Shown: positions 1 through 10,471 of the stretch, in pieces | Layout of the letters: each line of letters starts with the position of its first letter | Position numbering within the stretch: the first letter of the stretch is position 1 | Source: Laburnicola sp. R22_1 | Lineage: Eukaryota > Ascomycota > Dothideomycetes > Pleosporales > Didymosphaeriaceae | NCBI GenBank assembly: GCA_014281115.1 | Contig: JACONQ010000002.1 | Location: 310,001 to 374,000 of the forward strand | Length of the DNA stretch: 64,000 nucleotides | Direction of reading: 5' to 3' | Notes under the pieces: generated by a model | Seen by the model: only the letters and a program-made list of their open reading frames with translations | Databases searched by the model: none | Told to the model about the DNA's origin: nothing | Translations under genes and position numbers: made by a program

Positions 1-311
1 TTAGCCTCCTAATAAGTTCTTATATTATGCCTAGTCTCTTTATACTTGCTATATTAGTATTATATTAAAAGTGCCTCTCTAGAGGCACTACTACTATATG
101 CCTTCTCAGATAAATTTGCCCTTATAGATAGACTTATAGCTACCTAATTTACTACTTATTTAAAGTCCAAAGTGCCTTTTTACTAGATTTGCTTTCTTTT
201 ATATAATTTTTCTTTAGTTAATATCTTTATTTACTTACGCAGTTTTATAATCTAGCTTATTATTAATATATCTTAGTATATAAAAGTTTTAGCACTTTTT
301 ATAAGTTATAT
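1..311. other. AT-rich RIP-degraded sequence
   Basis: No open frame and no recognisable gene. The stretch is dominated by TA, CTA and TTA words and is poor in CA and TG, as expected for RIP-mutated repeats. It lies outside the probable left LTR of the Gypsy element and probably belongs to an older repeat that runs off the window. Confidence 0.6.
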
Positions 312-458
312 TATAGTAGAATAAACTTTACTACACGGATTACGTAGTAAGCCAGTGCCTAATTAGCTCTTAAGAATTTAATAGGCGGTTTCTTTCTTTA
401 GACATAAAACTTAATTAATCTTTCTACTAAGTCTTAATTAGGGCTAGGTTCTTCTATA
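312..458 (+). repeat. Probable 5' LTR of the degraded Gypsy element
   Basis: A 147-bp direct repeat of 35619-35765. The two copies have equal length and differ almost only by C/T and G/A exchanges. The sequence just inside it and the plus orientation of the Gypsy pol make this the 5' LTR. The terminal TG..CA is not intact, perhaps through RIP, and I see no clean target duplication, so the exact ends are uncertain by a few bases. Confidence 0.6.
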
Positions 459-863
459 AAATTAGTAACTAACCTATAACTTAAACATCTAAAACCTTAA
501 CCTTAGGAAGACTATTATATTAGTACTCTAATATAGACAAGTAGTATTGCCTAAGAAAAAGATAGGATAGAATAATAGCGGCGCGCAGCAATGTATAGAA
601 TAGCGCATACTAGGGATAGAAAAAAAACTCTAAAAGAGACTTAGGAGCAAAATTAGACGCAACTAAGCACAGCGCTAACCTTAAAATAGAAATATAACCT
701 AAGCTTTAATTAGCTACTACACTAGCCCTTATTAAACCGCACTACTAGAAATAAATAATAAATAATAAACACTAATAACCCTAGTATATGCACAAATTAG
801 GTATAGAGTGTAGACTCTAGAACTAGACTAGACTAAACTAGTACTAGACTAGACTAGCACTAG
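459..863 (+). other. Gypsy leader interrupted by C'
   Basis: A non-coding AT-rich leader that resumes at 17102. It ends in a CTAGACTAGACTA-type simple repeat, and the same repeat continues right after C' at 17097. A block near 745-812 is repeated, with changes, near 17201-17268, so the leader carries internal duplications. No gene is visible. Confidence 0.5.
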
Positions 864-868
864 ACTAG

Positions 869-1028
869 TGTTAGATTTAAGCACTATTTAAGCTTATTAA
901 GATGGGGGGTCTAATAGATAAGATGGATAAACAGTTATTGTGTGTTTGTAACTTGTTTGCTCGAGGTCTAATTTAGAAAGTAGAGCTAACTATATGCCCT
1001 TGTTTAGTAACACGACTCTAATTTAACA
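869..1028 (-). repeat. 3' LTR of Copia C'
   Basis: Inverted match to the 162-164 bp LTRs of C. It begins TGTTAGAT and ends TTTAACA on the plus strand. The minus-strand polypurine tract lies just right of it, near 1029-1040. Confidence 0.9.
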
Positions 1029-1118
1029 CACTCCCTTAGCTTAGGCTTATCCTTAAGCTAGACTCCTTATAGCTATCCTTTATTCTAGAGTAATAGCCTC
1101 TATTCTTTGTTCTAGCTC

Positions 1119-1436
1119 TGTCAGATATCAGGTCACTGGAAATCACTGTGATTTCACTGTGAAATCTAGTAGTCACGTGCGTCCGATCACATGGTCTTCT
1201 TATGACGACAGTTGGTGTAACTTACAGTGATTTCACTGTGAGATCACTGTGAAATACACAAAGAAGACTGGCGTACTACTATTACACTACTCTGCACTAT
1301 TACTAGTGCGTCTTAGTGCTAGATAGATATTGCGTACGATAGCTGAGCTTCTCTGACAGAGATCACTTAACAATTAATTCATCATCAAATCCATCACTTT
1401 CATCTTATCTCATTAAAGATACTTACGTATCTGACA
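1119..1436 (+). repeat. 5' LTR of Copia A
   Basis: 318 bp, TG..CA, 5-bp TSD to the left. Differences from the 3' LTR are mostly CA/TA and TG/TA exchanges. It contains a cluster of CACTGTGA words, several forming near-palindromes of the type TTTCACTGTGAAA. Confidence 0.95.
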
Positions 1437-1456
1437 ATTAAGAGTCTCACTGCCTC
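1437..1456 (+). other. Primer-binding site of Copia A
   Basis: The stretch directly after the LTR, starting ATTAAGAGTCTCACTG, is also found directly after the 5' LTRs of B (9138) and C (28031), although the LTRs themselves differ. Its complement, AGTGAGACTCTTAAT, has the form of the anticodon stem and CUU-containing loop of a lysine tRNA. Priming by a tRNA half is inferred. Confidence 0.7.
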
Positions 1457-1472
1457 AATTAAACTAAAAATC

Positions 1473-4400
1473 ATGTCTCTATTAACACTTAGGGATCCCA
1501 TAGTGATCCTAACCAATTACTCGAACTACACACTATGGCTGAGGCAAATTAATACCTAAGCCCAGTTGTTGAAAGCATGGGATCTTATTAACCTATCCCT
1601 TAATAATAAACCAATGGCAGAACCGGTTATGCCAATTGCACCGAATATTGGTGCCTATTAACCAGCTCCCGCTTTTGTTAACGGAAACACCAACAACGCC
1701 CATCTATCGCTACTGTCGCACCTATCGCCGGCTGGCGAAAAGGCGTACAAAATCGATACCAATTTCTATAAGAGTTAACTCGAAATCTACAAGCTCCTAG
1801 ATCGAAAGTACGAACAGGAGAAGAAGAACCTAGATAAGCTGGTTATTCTCATTCAAACCACCACCTCGGCACATTTACAGTCTAATTGCTGCACCCCAGG
1901 TAAATTAATTAGATAATAGATTAAGAACCTTACGAAAATAGTTAGGGTTGACTAACACGATGAATAAAGAAGAGCAAGGATTAGGTACTAAGACGCTCTC
2001 AAACTAATAAGATTAGTTAGTTTATAGTACACCTGGCTCGCTAAGTACGATTATGCGGCTATAGAAGCTGAGTACAATTGTGTGTTAGAGCTTTAGGAGC
2101 TAGACTTAGTTAAACAAGATTTTATAAAAGCGGTTACTAATATCGCATTCTAATAGGTTACAACCTTCCTGCAATATAGAAGTAAGGACAAGACTATTAA
2201 TAGAAAAGAGATAGTAAAACTCTTCTAAGAACAAATAGTAATGTAGCACCTAATTAAGGGTAAACAAAGGGGCGCCTTTGCTGTTGCAGGACTATCTCTC
2301 GCTAATAGTAGTGTAACCACCTAGGCCGCAGCTAGAGACGCCCAACCTATGGATGAAGCAGCATTACCTAAGCGAGGCAGATCACGCGCTAATAAAGTTG
2401 GCCCTAAAGCCAAATCTAAGCAGTCCGTACGAGTCACTAACGATGAGCCAACGGCAGTTGGAGGCCAAGAGGGATTAAACCCCAAGTGCCCTGCTTGTAA
2501 ACAACGCCATAGTCTAAAAGACTGCTTTTACGCATTCCCTAACAAACGACCTAAATAGTTTAAACTAAAGCCTGCTATAGAGGCGGTTATAATATACAGG
2601 TTGGAGAATAACCCTATGCTTATAGAGCGCATGAGATCCATAAAGTGTTAAAAGTTACAGACACTAAAGATTAAATAATTAAAGACCCCTACTCCAACTT
2701 AAATCACTGAGATTACTGATAATAAATGACTAGATGGCAGACAGATTACTGTCCTCTTAGCGAGCTTTAATGCTATCGCAGCCTCCTACTACTTAGACCT
2801 AAACACATACCTACTATGTGACTCCGCGATCCTTAATTTTGGCACAACCTACTATATCTTTAATAACATTAATCGCTTCGTCTTATGGCGACCACTGTCG
2901 CCAGGAGACTTCGTATGGGCGGGATTATCACAAGCATAGATAAGGGGATATAGGAGTGTCCATCTTTATGTTAAGAGTAAGGAGGGAAATTGCTTAGTAA
3001 GGTTAGACAACGTTGCCTACTGTCCTGGTCTACTTTGTAACCTAGTGTCCTTCTAATTACTCTAAAGGCAAGGCCTCTAGTAGGACACTAAGTTAGACCC
3101 AACAACAATTAGGAGACAAGACAATACAATCCTGGCCGAACTCTAAGAAATCTACGATTAATGGGTACTGGAGTTTATACCAACATTAAAATTAACTTGT
3201 ACCACGATTAATAGTACGTACGCTACACACAAATTTACCTCGCGCACCGCACGACGAGCGCAGAAGGTAAACGCCATCACATGGCACAAACGACTAGGCC
3301 ACCCAGGCCCTTAGGCACTAGAGCACATAGTGAATTACAGTGAAGGGGTACGTATTAAAGGGTTAACTACGGTCCAATGCGACGCTTGCGGCAGATCAAA
3401 GCTCAGGCGACAAATCAGACGTCAGGCTAGACAAATCAACGATGGCCTAGGAGAGAGAGTCGCTATAGACTTTCACGACTTTAAAGACAAGAGCTTAACT
3501 AGCGAAAAGAGTATAATGCTTATCTCTGATCGTTTCTTAGGCATAGCTTGGGACTTCTACCTTAAAGACAATTGACTAGCACGAACAATTATTAAGCTGC
3601 TAAAGGAATTTGTACTATTTATAAAAGTACAGTTTAAGGTAACTATAAAAGTTATTAAATCTAATAATGAGATTTTCTTAGTTAAATAAGACGTTCATAG
3701 GTGGTGTGTTAATAAAGGGGTTGTTATTAAGCCTTTAGCACCCGATACCCAAGCTCAAAATAGAGGGGCTGAACGCTTAGGGGGTGTAATTAAGGAAAAG
3801 AGCTGTGCAATGCGACTTGACGCCAACCTCCCCTAGACACTATGGCCAGAGATTACACAAGCGGTCGTATACCTGTATAATCGAACGCTAAACTACGCCA
3901 ATTAATGGCAATCACCACACAAAGTATTTTTTACAATAGTTGTCTACCAAAACGGCATCGTTACCTAACTAAAGAAACCAAACTAGGCTTACCTTAGAGC
4001 CTATAGCTGTAAAGCTTTTGCCTTAACTAATAATATAAAACGCGGTAAGAGCAAGCTCTAAAGGCTCGACCTAAAGGCATAGGTTAGTTACCTAGTGGGC
4101 TATTAATTAACAAACATCTGAAGAGTATAGATACCTCCACTTAATAAAGTTATTAGCACACGCGACGTTATCTTTAATAAAAATTAAGTGTTCTTAGGTA
4201 AACAAAAAGACCTGTTAGACAACCTTATACACAGCACTACTAAAGAGATTGCTGCATGGACCTAAATAGTGGAGCTACCGCCCTTACCACTAGAATATAA
4301 AAATACGGAGTCTTTCTATAAGGATAAGTTAATTATTAACTCTTATAAGGAGGACGAGGGTGCTCTAGGGTACTATTAAGGGAGGAAGATCAATTACACC

Positions 4401-6266
4401 TACCTAACACTACCAGAGACACCTCTACCTGTCGCACTGCTTGCCTAATTAATAGTGAGTTTTGAATAGGACCAAATTAAAAAATTATCCATAGGAACAC
4501 CACAGCCAGATCAACGCGCTGTGCCATAGGCAACCGCCTTCCTTGCAGGTACACTTGTAGGAAGTAGAGGCAAATATAAGGGGAAGCCACTTAATAAAGC
4601 TTAATTCAATCGCATGCTTATAGTAGGCAAGAAACCCTATTAAAGTTAATTGCTAGAACCTCTATTATGCAGAACCTAGATAGATAATCATTTATTATTT
4701 AAAATATAGAAGGATGCCGAGCAATCCTATCTACAAAGTTACAAAGAAATAAGGTCTTAGAGCGAGGTGCCCGCAGCCTTAGTGCGATTACATAGTTACT
4801 AGATTCTTAACTATATGTGGGTATATACCTACAAACTTAATAAACATTACAGATTATAGAAGTGCAAGGCAAGGCTGGTAGTGCGCGGAGATTAATAACG
4901 CTATCTTACTACACAGGATACCTATGCCGTAACACTCGCAGGTAGATTATTTCGCCTGCTTATATTAACAGCGGCTTGGTTTAACCTAGAGCTAAGCCAG
5001 TACGACGTTACTAACGCCTTCGTCCACACGAACCTGGACAGAGAAATCTATATACGGATGCCCCAAGGTTATACCCAAAGAGGCACTATCCTATAGTTAC
5101 ACAAGGCACTATATAGCTTACGCATCTTACTACTACTATAGCAGAGAGAATTTACTAGTGCGCTTAAGAATCTCGGTTTTACTGTAGTCCCGCACGAACC
5201 TTACTATATAATTAAAGACAGCATTATTATCTTCTTCTATATAGACGACCTTATCGTCGCATACTCGAAAGATTAAAAGCACACTGCCAATGCAGTAATA
5301 AAAAAGATAGGTATAAAGTTCACCCTAACTAGTGGTAACGATCTATAGTGGTTCCTAGGCATTAAAGTCGTTAGAGACCATGCTAATAGGCAACTCTAGT
5401 TATCACAGAGGTCCTACGTAGACAAGATCAGTTATCTAATTGACCAACGCGACCTTAAACACAATACCCTAATATTAGCAATTAAACTATTACCTTAAGA
5501 AGGACTCGCTATAATAGCAGAGATCAATTAGTACTAGTAGAAGGTGGGATTAATTCTCTACGCTGCAGTAACCACGCGCCTGGACATAGCTTTTGCAAGC
5601 TCCCAATTATCGCGCTTCCTTTCAAACCCTAGCGACAACCATCACAACGCCGCCAACCGCGTACTGCTATACCTATCATCCACCTGATTACTAGGGCTAC
5701 GATTTGGAGGAGTAGACACTTACAAGGTTGCGAGCAACGCGTTGTTTGCAGACAACACCCTTAATACAAAGAGCTTATAGGGGTACATTATTAAATTGTT
5801 TAGTGGCCTTGTCGCCTAGAAGGCAAATAAACAAGACACCGTCACTACTTTAATAACTAAAGCTAAGTTGCTAGCACTTTTACAAGTTGTAAAAGAGGCA
5901 CTGTTTACAGCTTAGTTAATTAATAAACTTAAGATTAAACTATCGCTATTAATAATTACTATTAATTGCGACAACTAACAAACTATTTAACTTGTTACTA
6001 AGGAAATCGCCAAATTGCAAACTAAGCTCAGGCATGTTAACATACACAATTATTGGCTTTAATAAGAAGTAGTACGTGGAGCTATTAAAGTCCAGTACTA
6101 GCAATTAGAAGAAATGGCAGCAGATGGTCTTACAAAAGCTCTGCTAGCCGCCACATAGACTAAGTTCTTGAATTAACTAGGACTTGAAGACGTTAGGGGA
6201 AGGATTACTAACTAAGAGGCCGATCTTAACAAGTTAAAAGACAGGATAGAAGCTTTTAAACTATAA
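1473..6266 (+). pseudogene. Copia A gag-pol polyprotein, RIP-inactivated
   Basis: An ATG at 1473 starts a Gag-like reading. The zinc knuckle CPACKQRHSLKDC (CX2CX3HX4C) is intact in an open piece at 2349-2558. A UGA at 2727 lies in the same frame as the knuckle and as the damaged protease motif at about 2835, where the catalytic Asp reads Asn and the Ser reads Phe. Pre-integrase (CDACGRSK near 3380), integrase, a reverse transcriptase with FYIDD near 5235, and RNase H follow in order to TAA at 6264-6266. Many TAG and TAA codons interrupt it. The order protease-integrase-RT-RNase H is that of the Copia (Ty1) group. Confidence 0.92.
2727..2732 (+). promoter_or_regulatory. Gag/pol recoding site (UGA CUA) in Copia A
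   Basis: TGA followed by CTA, in frame 0 shared by the Gag zinc knuckle upstream and the protease downstream. A short perfect stem (GACAG/CTGTC, 2740-2753) begins about ten bases after the stop. The same TGACTA is found at the junctions of B and C. UGA-CUA is a known efficient readthrough context in eukaryotes. Confidence 0.65.
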
Positions 6267-6331
6267 GCAATAGTACAACTGCGCAAGAGATAGTTTAGCT
6301 TGGCCCTTTAAGGATCCAAGCTGAGGGGGTG

Positions 6332-6649
6332 TGTTAGATATTAGGTCACTAGAAATTACTGTGATTTCACTGTGAAATCCAGTAGTTACGTGCGTCCGAT
6401 CACATAGTCTCCTTATAACAATAGTTGGTGTAACTTACAGTGATTTTACTGTGAGATCACTGTGAAATACACAAAGAAGACTAGCGTACTACTGTTACAC
6501 TACTCCGCACTATTACTAGTGCGTCTTAGCGCTAGATAGATATTGCGTACGATAGCTGAGCTTCTCTGACAGAGATCACTCAACAATTAATTCATCATCA
6601 AATCCATCACTTTCATCTCATCTCATTAAAGATACTTACGTATCTGACA
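6332..6649 (+). repeat. 3' LTR of Copia A
   Basis: 318 bp, same length as the 5' LTR, preceded by the purine-rich tract GCTGAGGGGGTG (6320-6331) and followed by the TSD AGCTC. Confidence 0.95.
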
Positions 6650-8918
6650 AGCTCGTTAATTTGTACCTCCTTTCTATTAAGATCCTCTACCACATTAATA
6701 AGTCCTAGTTAATCTAGAAATTTACTCTATTTATTAATAGAAAGGGCCTTTATAAGCCTATTAGCTATTATTTTATTTAACTAAGTGTAGGTAACTCTAA
6801 TTCTTTCTTATGCTACCTCTTACCTTAACTAATAGTTATAAATATCTATATGGCGGAGTTTAGTATTAAGCTGCGCAGTCTCCTTAGTAATAAGCTGTAT
6901 CGTCTGCCAGTTATCGCTCTTAATAGTAATTATTTAATCCGCGAGCTTGACCTAGAGCTTATTAAGTAGGTGTGATATAAATAGTGCCTTCTTGGCTACC
7001 TATAAGAGGGCTAGTAGCTCGGCTTTAGTGGTGGATGTGGTAATAGTATCTTGCTTACTTGCTTTCCACATAATTAGCCCACTAAATAGTTTAATAATAT
7101 GTTCTTAAGAACTCTTTTAGTTTAGTGTATTGTCCGCAAACAAGACATCGCTTACTACCTTAAAACTGTCTTCTCTACCTAGTTGTAACACTCTTGTGTG
7201 CGTTTCTTAGAGGTATAGTAGGACTTAATTAGCGGCATCTTAATATTAGCTGCTAGGATTAGTAAGAAATTATGCTAATTAGGAGGACGCGAAAGTAGTG
7301 TCTGGCCAAGTAGTAACTGCGGCGAATAGGATTAATTTAACCTTGCGTTAGTATTTATTAATCTTAGATAGACTAGCGAAGCCTAATTATAGAGTAAGCT
7401 TAATGCTACTTATTAGAGTATTATGCCTAAGGCTTTAGTTATTAACTAGCCTAGTAATCTTGTTAATATATAATGCTCGTAAGAGCTAGATCTTTTGCTA
7501 TGTATAATTTCTAAGAATCTTAACTCCTAGAAACTATTAGAGATCTTTTCCTTCTATAAGGGTGTACTTTTCTTATAGCTACTTAATAACTAGCTTAGCC
7601 TAGGGTTTGTTCTCCTGTTTATAGGCAATAATAATAGTATTTATATAGAAGAAGATAATTACGCCTTGTTTAATTATATAGCAAGATTTATAGGGTATAC
7701 TAATAAGGCCTAAGCCTCGTAGTATTAAAGTGAACTCTCTCTGCCAAAGTAGTGGTGAGATCCAGAGTCTGTATAGCGCCTTATTAAGCTTTAGAATTGT
7801 TTTAGGTTTATTATAGTCTTGTGGCATCCTTATATATATATCTTAGTCGATTTTCGCGTAAACAAAGGCATTCGTGACGTTGTATTAAAGGAGCTCTAGG
7901 TCGAATCGTGCCGCAATCGCCATAAGCATGCGAAATAATTGTCTAGCCAATGTTGCCGCATATGTATCTTGTGATATAATATTTCTCTATTAATTGTCAC
8001 GAACAACGAGGCGTGCTTTGCACTTCTTAAGTTAGTAATATTTATTAAACTTGTAGGTGTATACCTACATATCGTTAAGAATCTATTCTCTAGTTAGCTT
8101 AATTATTTTAGTTAGTATCTCGGTCTAGGATCTTATATCCTAGTAACTATTTAGGTGCTGTTTCTTAGCTTCCTTAAACATATCGCACAGTGGATATTCT
8201 TTAAGCTTATTATATTAGGAAGGTAGTATAGATAACTAGCTCCTATATAGCTTTAATTCTTTAGAGAGCAATCTTTTTAACCGCACCTTATCTAATATTT
8301 TCCTATTAAAGTTCTCTGCATTTCCCACTTTGGTGCCAGCTATAAATGCTGCAGCCCATGGGCATATTATTAATAATAAGGATTGGTAGTCTTTTCCTTT
8401 ATCTTTCTCTACTAGTGATTATGCAAGGAGTGTTACTAGTAGTAGTATAATTAGCGGAGTGGGATAAGTATAGTCCACTTTCCTATCTTGTTAATATCTA
8501 GGCTAGTCTTTATCCTATAGGTTATCTCGAATCGTCTTATCTTTATAGAATAACTTTGTCTCTAGTTTAGCTAGTTTAGTTATAAATAGTAGTTTAACTA
8601 ATTAGACCTATGCAGTAATCTCTTTAAGGGTATTATGTATAAGGTTATCTATAAGGTTCTTTGTCTTTCCGCTAAAGATGCTATCTTTGTTAAATATTAC
8701 ATCCCAGGTGCTAATTACTTTTCTAAGCGAGGGTATCTATATTTAAAAGATATTAAAGGATTAGTATCCTACTAGATATCTAATCCACGCCTTTAGGTTA
8801 AGGCGTTATAGCCTACTCTTACTATAGCGGGTATTATCTATTATTACAAAAGCTTTGCACTTATATGCCTTAAGATAGATTTAATCTAGCTTTTATAGTA
8901 CTATAACCACTCTATTCT

Positions 8919-9137
8919 TGTCAGATTGGATAGGTGATCCGAACAACTATCGTGAGTGGCAGGAGAGAGATGAAACAGCCCCTACCCAAATAGGGATAGT
9001 ATGGAGGATTAGCCAAGAACCAAAACAGCGCACAAGCAGACCTCTAGAGGGAGGACACCCAAAAAGAACAACAACAACCAACATTACGCATTATCAAGAT
9101 ATGGACTTTATTCATTAATAAACCCTTTAATCTGACA
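8919..9137 (+). repeat. 5' LTR of Copia B
   Basis: 219 bp, starts TGTCAGAT and ends ATCTGACA, identical to 14212-14430 by base-by-base reading. Short open frames inside it are repeated in the other LTR and begin at a TTG, so they are not taken as genes. Confidence 0.96.
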
Positions 9138-9157
9138 ATTAAGAGTCTCACTGCCTC
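9138..9157 (+). other. Primer-binding site of Copia B
   Basis: Same 20-base stretch as in Copia A, adjoining the LTR end without a gap. It is complementary to what looks like the D-arm end and anticodon arm of a tRNA-Lys(CUU), ending just past the anticodon loop. Confidence 0.7.
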
Positions 9158-9244
9158 TACCTTAAACACTAGAACAACCAGAACGCCGATACAACTCGAG
9201 CCGAAACGACGCGACGTCGCACAGAACGATCAAAATCCATCAAG

Positions 9245-10468
9245 ATGTCAACTACCCCAAATCGCGACCCCACAGTAATCCTTATGGACCATACCCAGTG
9301 GATCAAGTGGATCGCACAACTGGAGTCGAAGTGTGTGTCGTTGAACGTCTGGTCGAAGATCGACCCCAAACAGATGGCCCAGCCACTCGCCGAACCTATC
9401 GCCCCAATCAGGCCCTTGATAGTCGGCTATCAAGCAGCTACAGCGGCGATAAACCAACATCAAACCCAATACCGAGCGAATCACGGGCAGCACGCAGTGA
9501 TACCCCCGTTTGCACCGGCTCGACCGTCCGACCTCTCGAACGCCGGCAAGACCTCATACAAAGAAGACGTAGACGACTTCAAGTCCATTTTTGAAGAATA
9601 CAAGGTCCTCGATCAGAAATATCAACGAGAACAAACCCACTTCTCTCAGGTCACCGACTTCATTCGGACGACAGTATCCTCACACCTATTCACCAACTGC
9701 TGCAAGCCGTCCCAACCATATCGAAGCTGGATAATCAAACTCGCCGCTACTGTAGGCGTGAGATCAGAGGACGAGCTCAACAAAGCAAGGGAACGATACC
9801 AAGCAGCCCTTAAACCAATGAGGACAACAGCCCATTGGGACACCTGGCTTACTAAAGTGGACCACGCGGTTACAGAAGCCAAAGCGACTGGTGTACCCAA
9901 CTGCCTGAACGATCAATTCATCAAGAACGACTTCGTGAAAGCTACAGCAAAGAATTTCCAAGGATGGACAATCTCATTTATGGAAAACGGCCTCCCAGAT
10001 CCTACAGTGACGGCCACCGACATGTTCCTACAATTTAGAAAACAAGCCAACCTACTATACCCAGCCAAGAGCAAATCGTCCAGAGCAGCCTTCGCAGCTG
10101 GAGGACCAACCCTCGCTAGAGAAGAAGCTAATAATAATGCCAATACCAAACTAACCCGCGGAAGAGGTCGCAACCAACGTCAAAAGCGTAGTTATCGCGA
10201 TAGTGATACGATCGACCATACAATGCAGAAGTGTAAGGCTTGTGATGGACCACATGATCTCAACAAGTGTTGGTATGCAATGCCAGAGACAGCGCCTCCA
10301 AATTGGAGAGCCCGAGACGGCGTCAAGAGAATGGCTCAAGAAAGGATTAGCAATAATGCTGAACTTCAGGAGGAAATACGCTCAGCGAAAAGGCCACGAT
10401 CGAAGACCCCAGCTCTTAAGAAGTCGCACTCAGCGACTCCAACGATAGAAGCTTCCACAGAAGAGTGA
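9245..10468 (+). CDS. gag: Copia B Gag protein
   Basis: An intact 407-residue ORF starting at the first ATG after the leader. Gag forms the cytoplasmic virus-like particle that packages element RNA. The N-terminal two thirds resemble Copia Gag in size and charge. A zinc knuckle CKACDGPHDLNKC (CX2CX3HX4C, one residue shorter than the usual spacing) lies at residues 330-342, preceded by a basic RGRGRNQRQKRS stretch. The ORF ends in TGA immediately followed by CTA, and the same frame continues open into the protease. The UGA is therefore likely to be read through in a fraction of translations. RIP damage is not evident. Confidence 0.92.
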   Translation: MSTTPNRDPTVILMDHTQWIKWIAQLESKCVSLNVWSKIDPKQMAQPLAEPIAPIRPLIVGYQAATAAINQHQTQYRANHGQHAVIPPFAPARPSDLSNAGKTSYKEDVDDFKSIFEEYKVLDQKYQREQTHFSQVTDFIRTTVSSHLFTNCCKPSQPYRSWIIKLAATVGVRSEDELNKARERYQAALKPMRTTAHWDTWLTKVDHAVTEAKATGVPNCLNDQFIKNDFVKATAKNFQGWTISFMENGLPDPTVTATDMFLQFRKQANLLYPAKSKSSRAAFAAGGPTLAREEANNNANTKLTRGRGRNQRQKRSYRDSDTIDHTMQKCKACDGPHDLNKCWYAMPETAPPNWRARDGVKRMAQERISNNAELQEEIRSAKRPRSKTPALKKSHSATPTIEASTEE

Positions 10469-10471
10469 CTA
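10466..10471 (+). promoter_or_regulatory. Gag/pol recoding site (UGA CUA) in Copia B
   Basis: TGA CTA separates gag and the protease frame without any frame change (both frame 2). A possible stem pairs GAGAGG near 10488-10493 with CCTCTT near 10515-10520. Candida Tca2, also a Copia-group element, is known to express pol by UGA readthrough, which makes this reading plausible. Confidence 0.7.

Larger units (their letters stand above)
1119..6649 (+). mobile_element. Copia-type LTR retrotransposon A
   Basis: Two 318-bp LTRs with terminal inverted repeats TGTCAGAT/ATCTGACA flank a degraded gag-pol. A perfect 5-bp target duplication AGCTC lies at 1114-1118 and 6650-6654. The element interrupts the 3' end of C'; the split C' sequence rejoins when A and one copy of AGCTC are removed. 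Its many stops and its LTR divergence show that RIP acted after insertion. Confidence 0.95.

Noticed and set aside
8918..9118. 66-codon frame repeated exactly at 14211-14411
   Set aside because: It lies in the two identical LTRs of Copia B and begins at a TTG; it is LTR sequence, not a duplicated gene.
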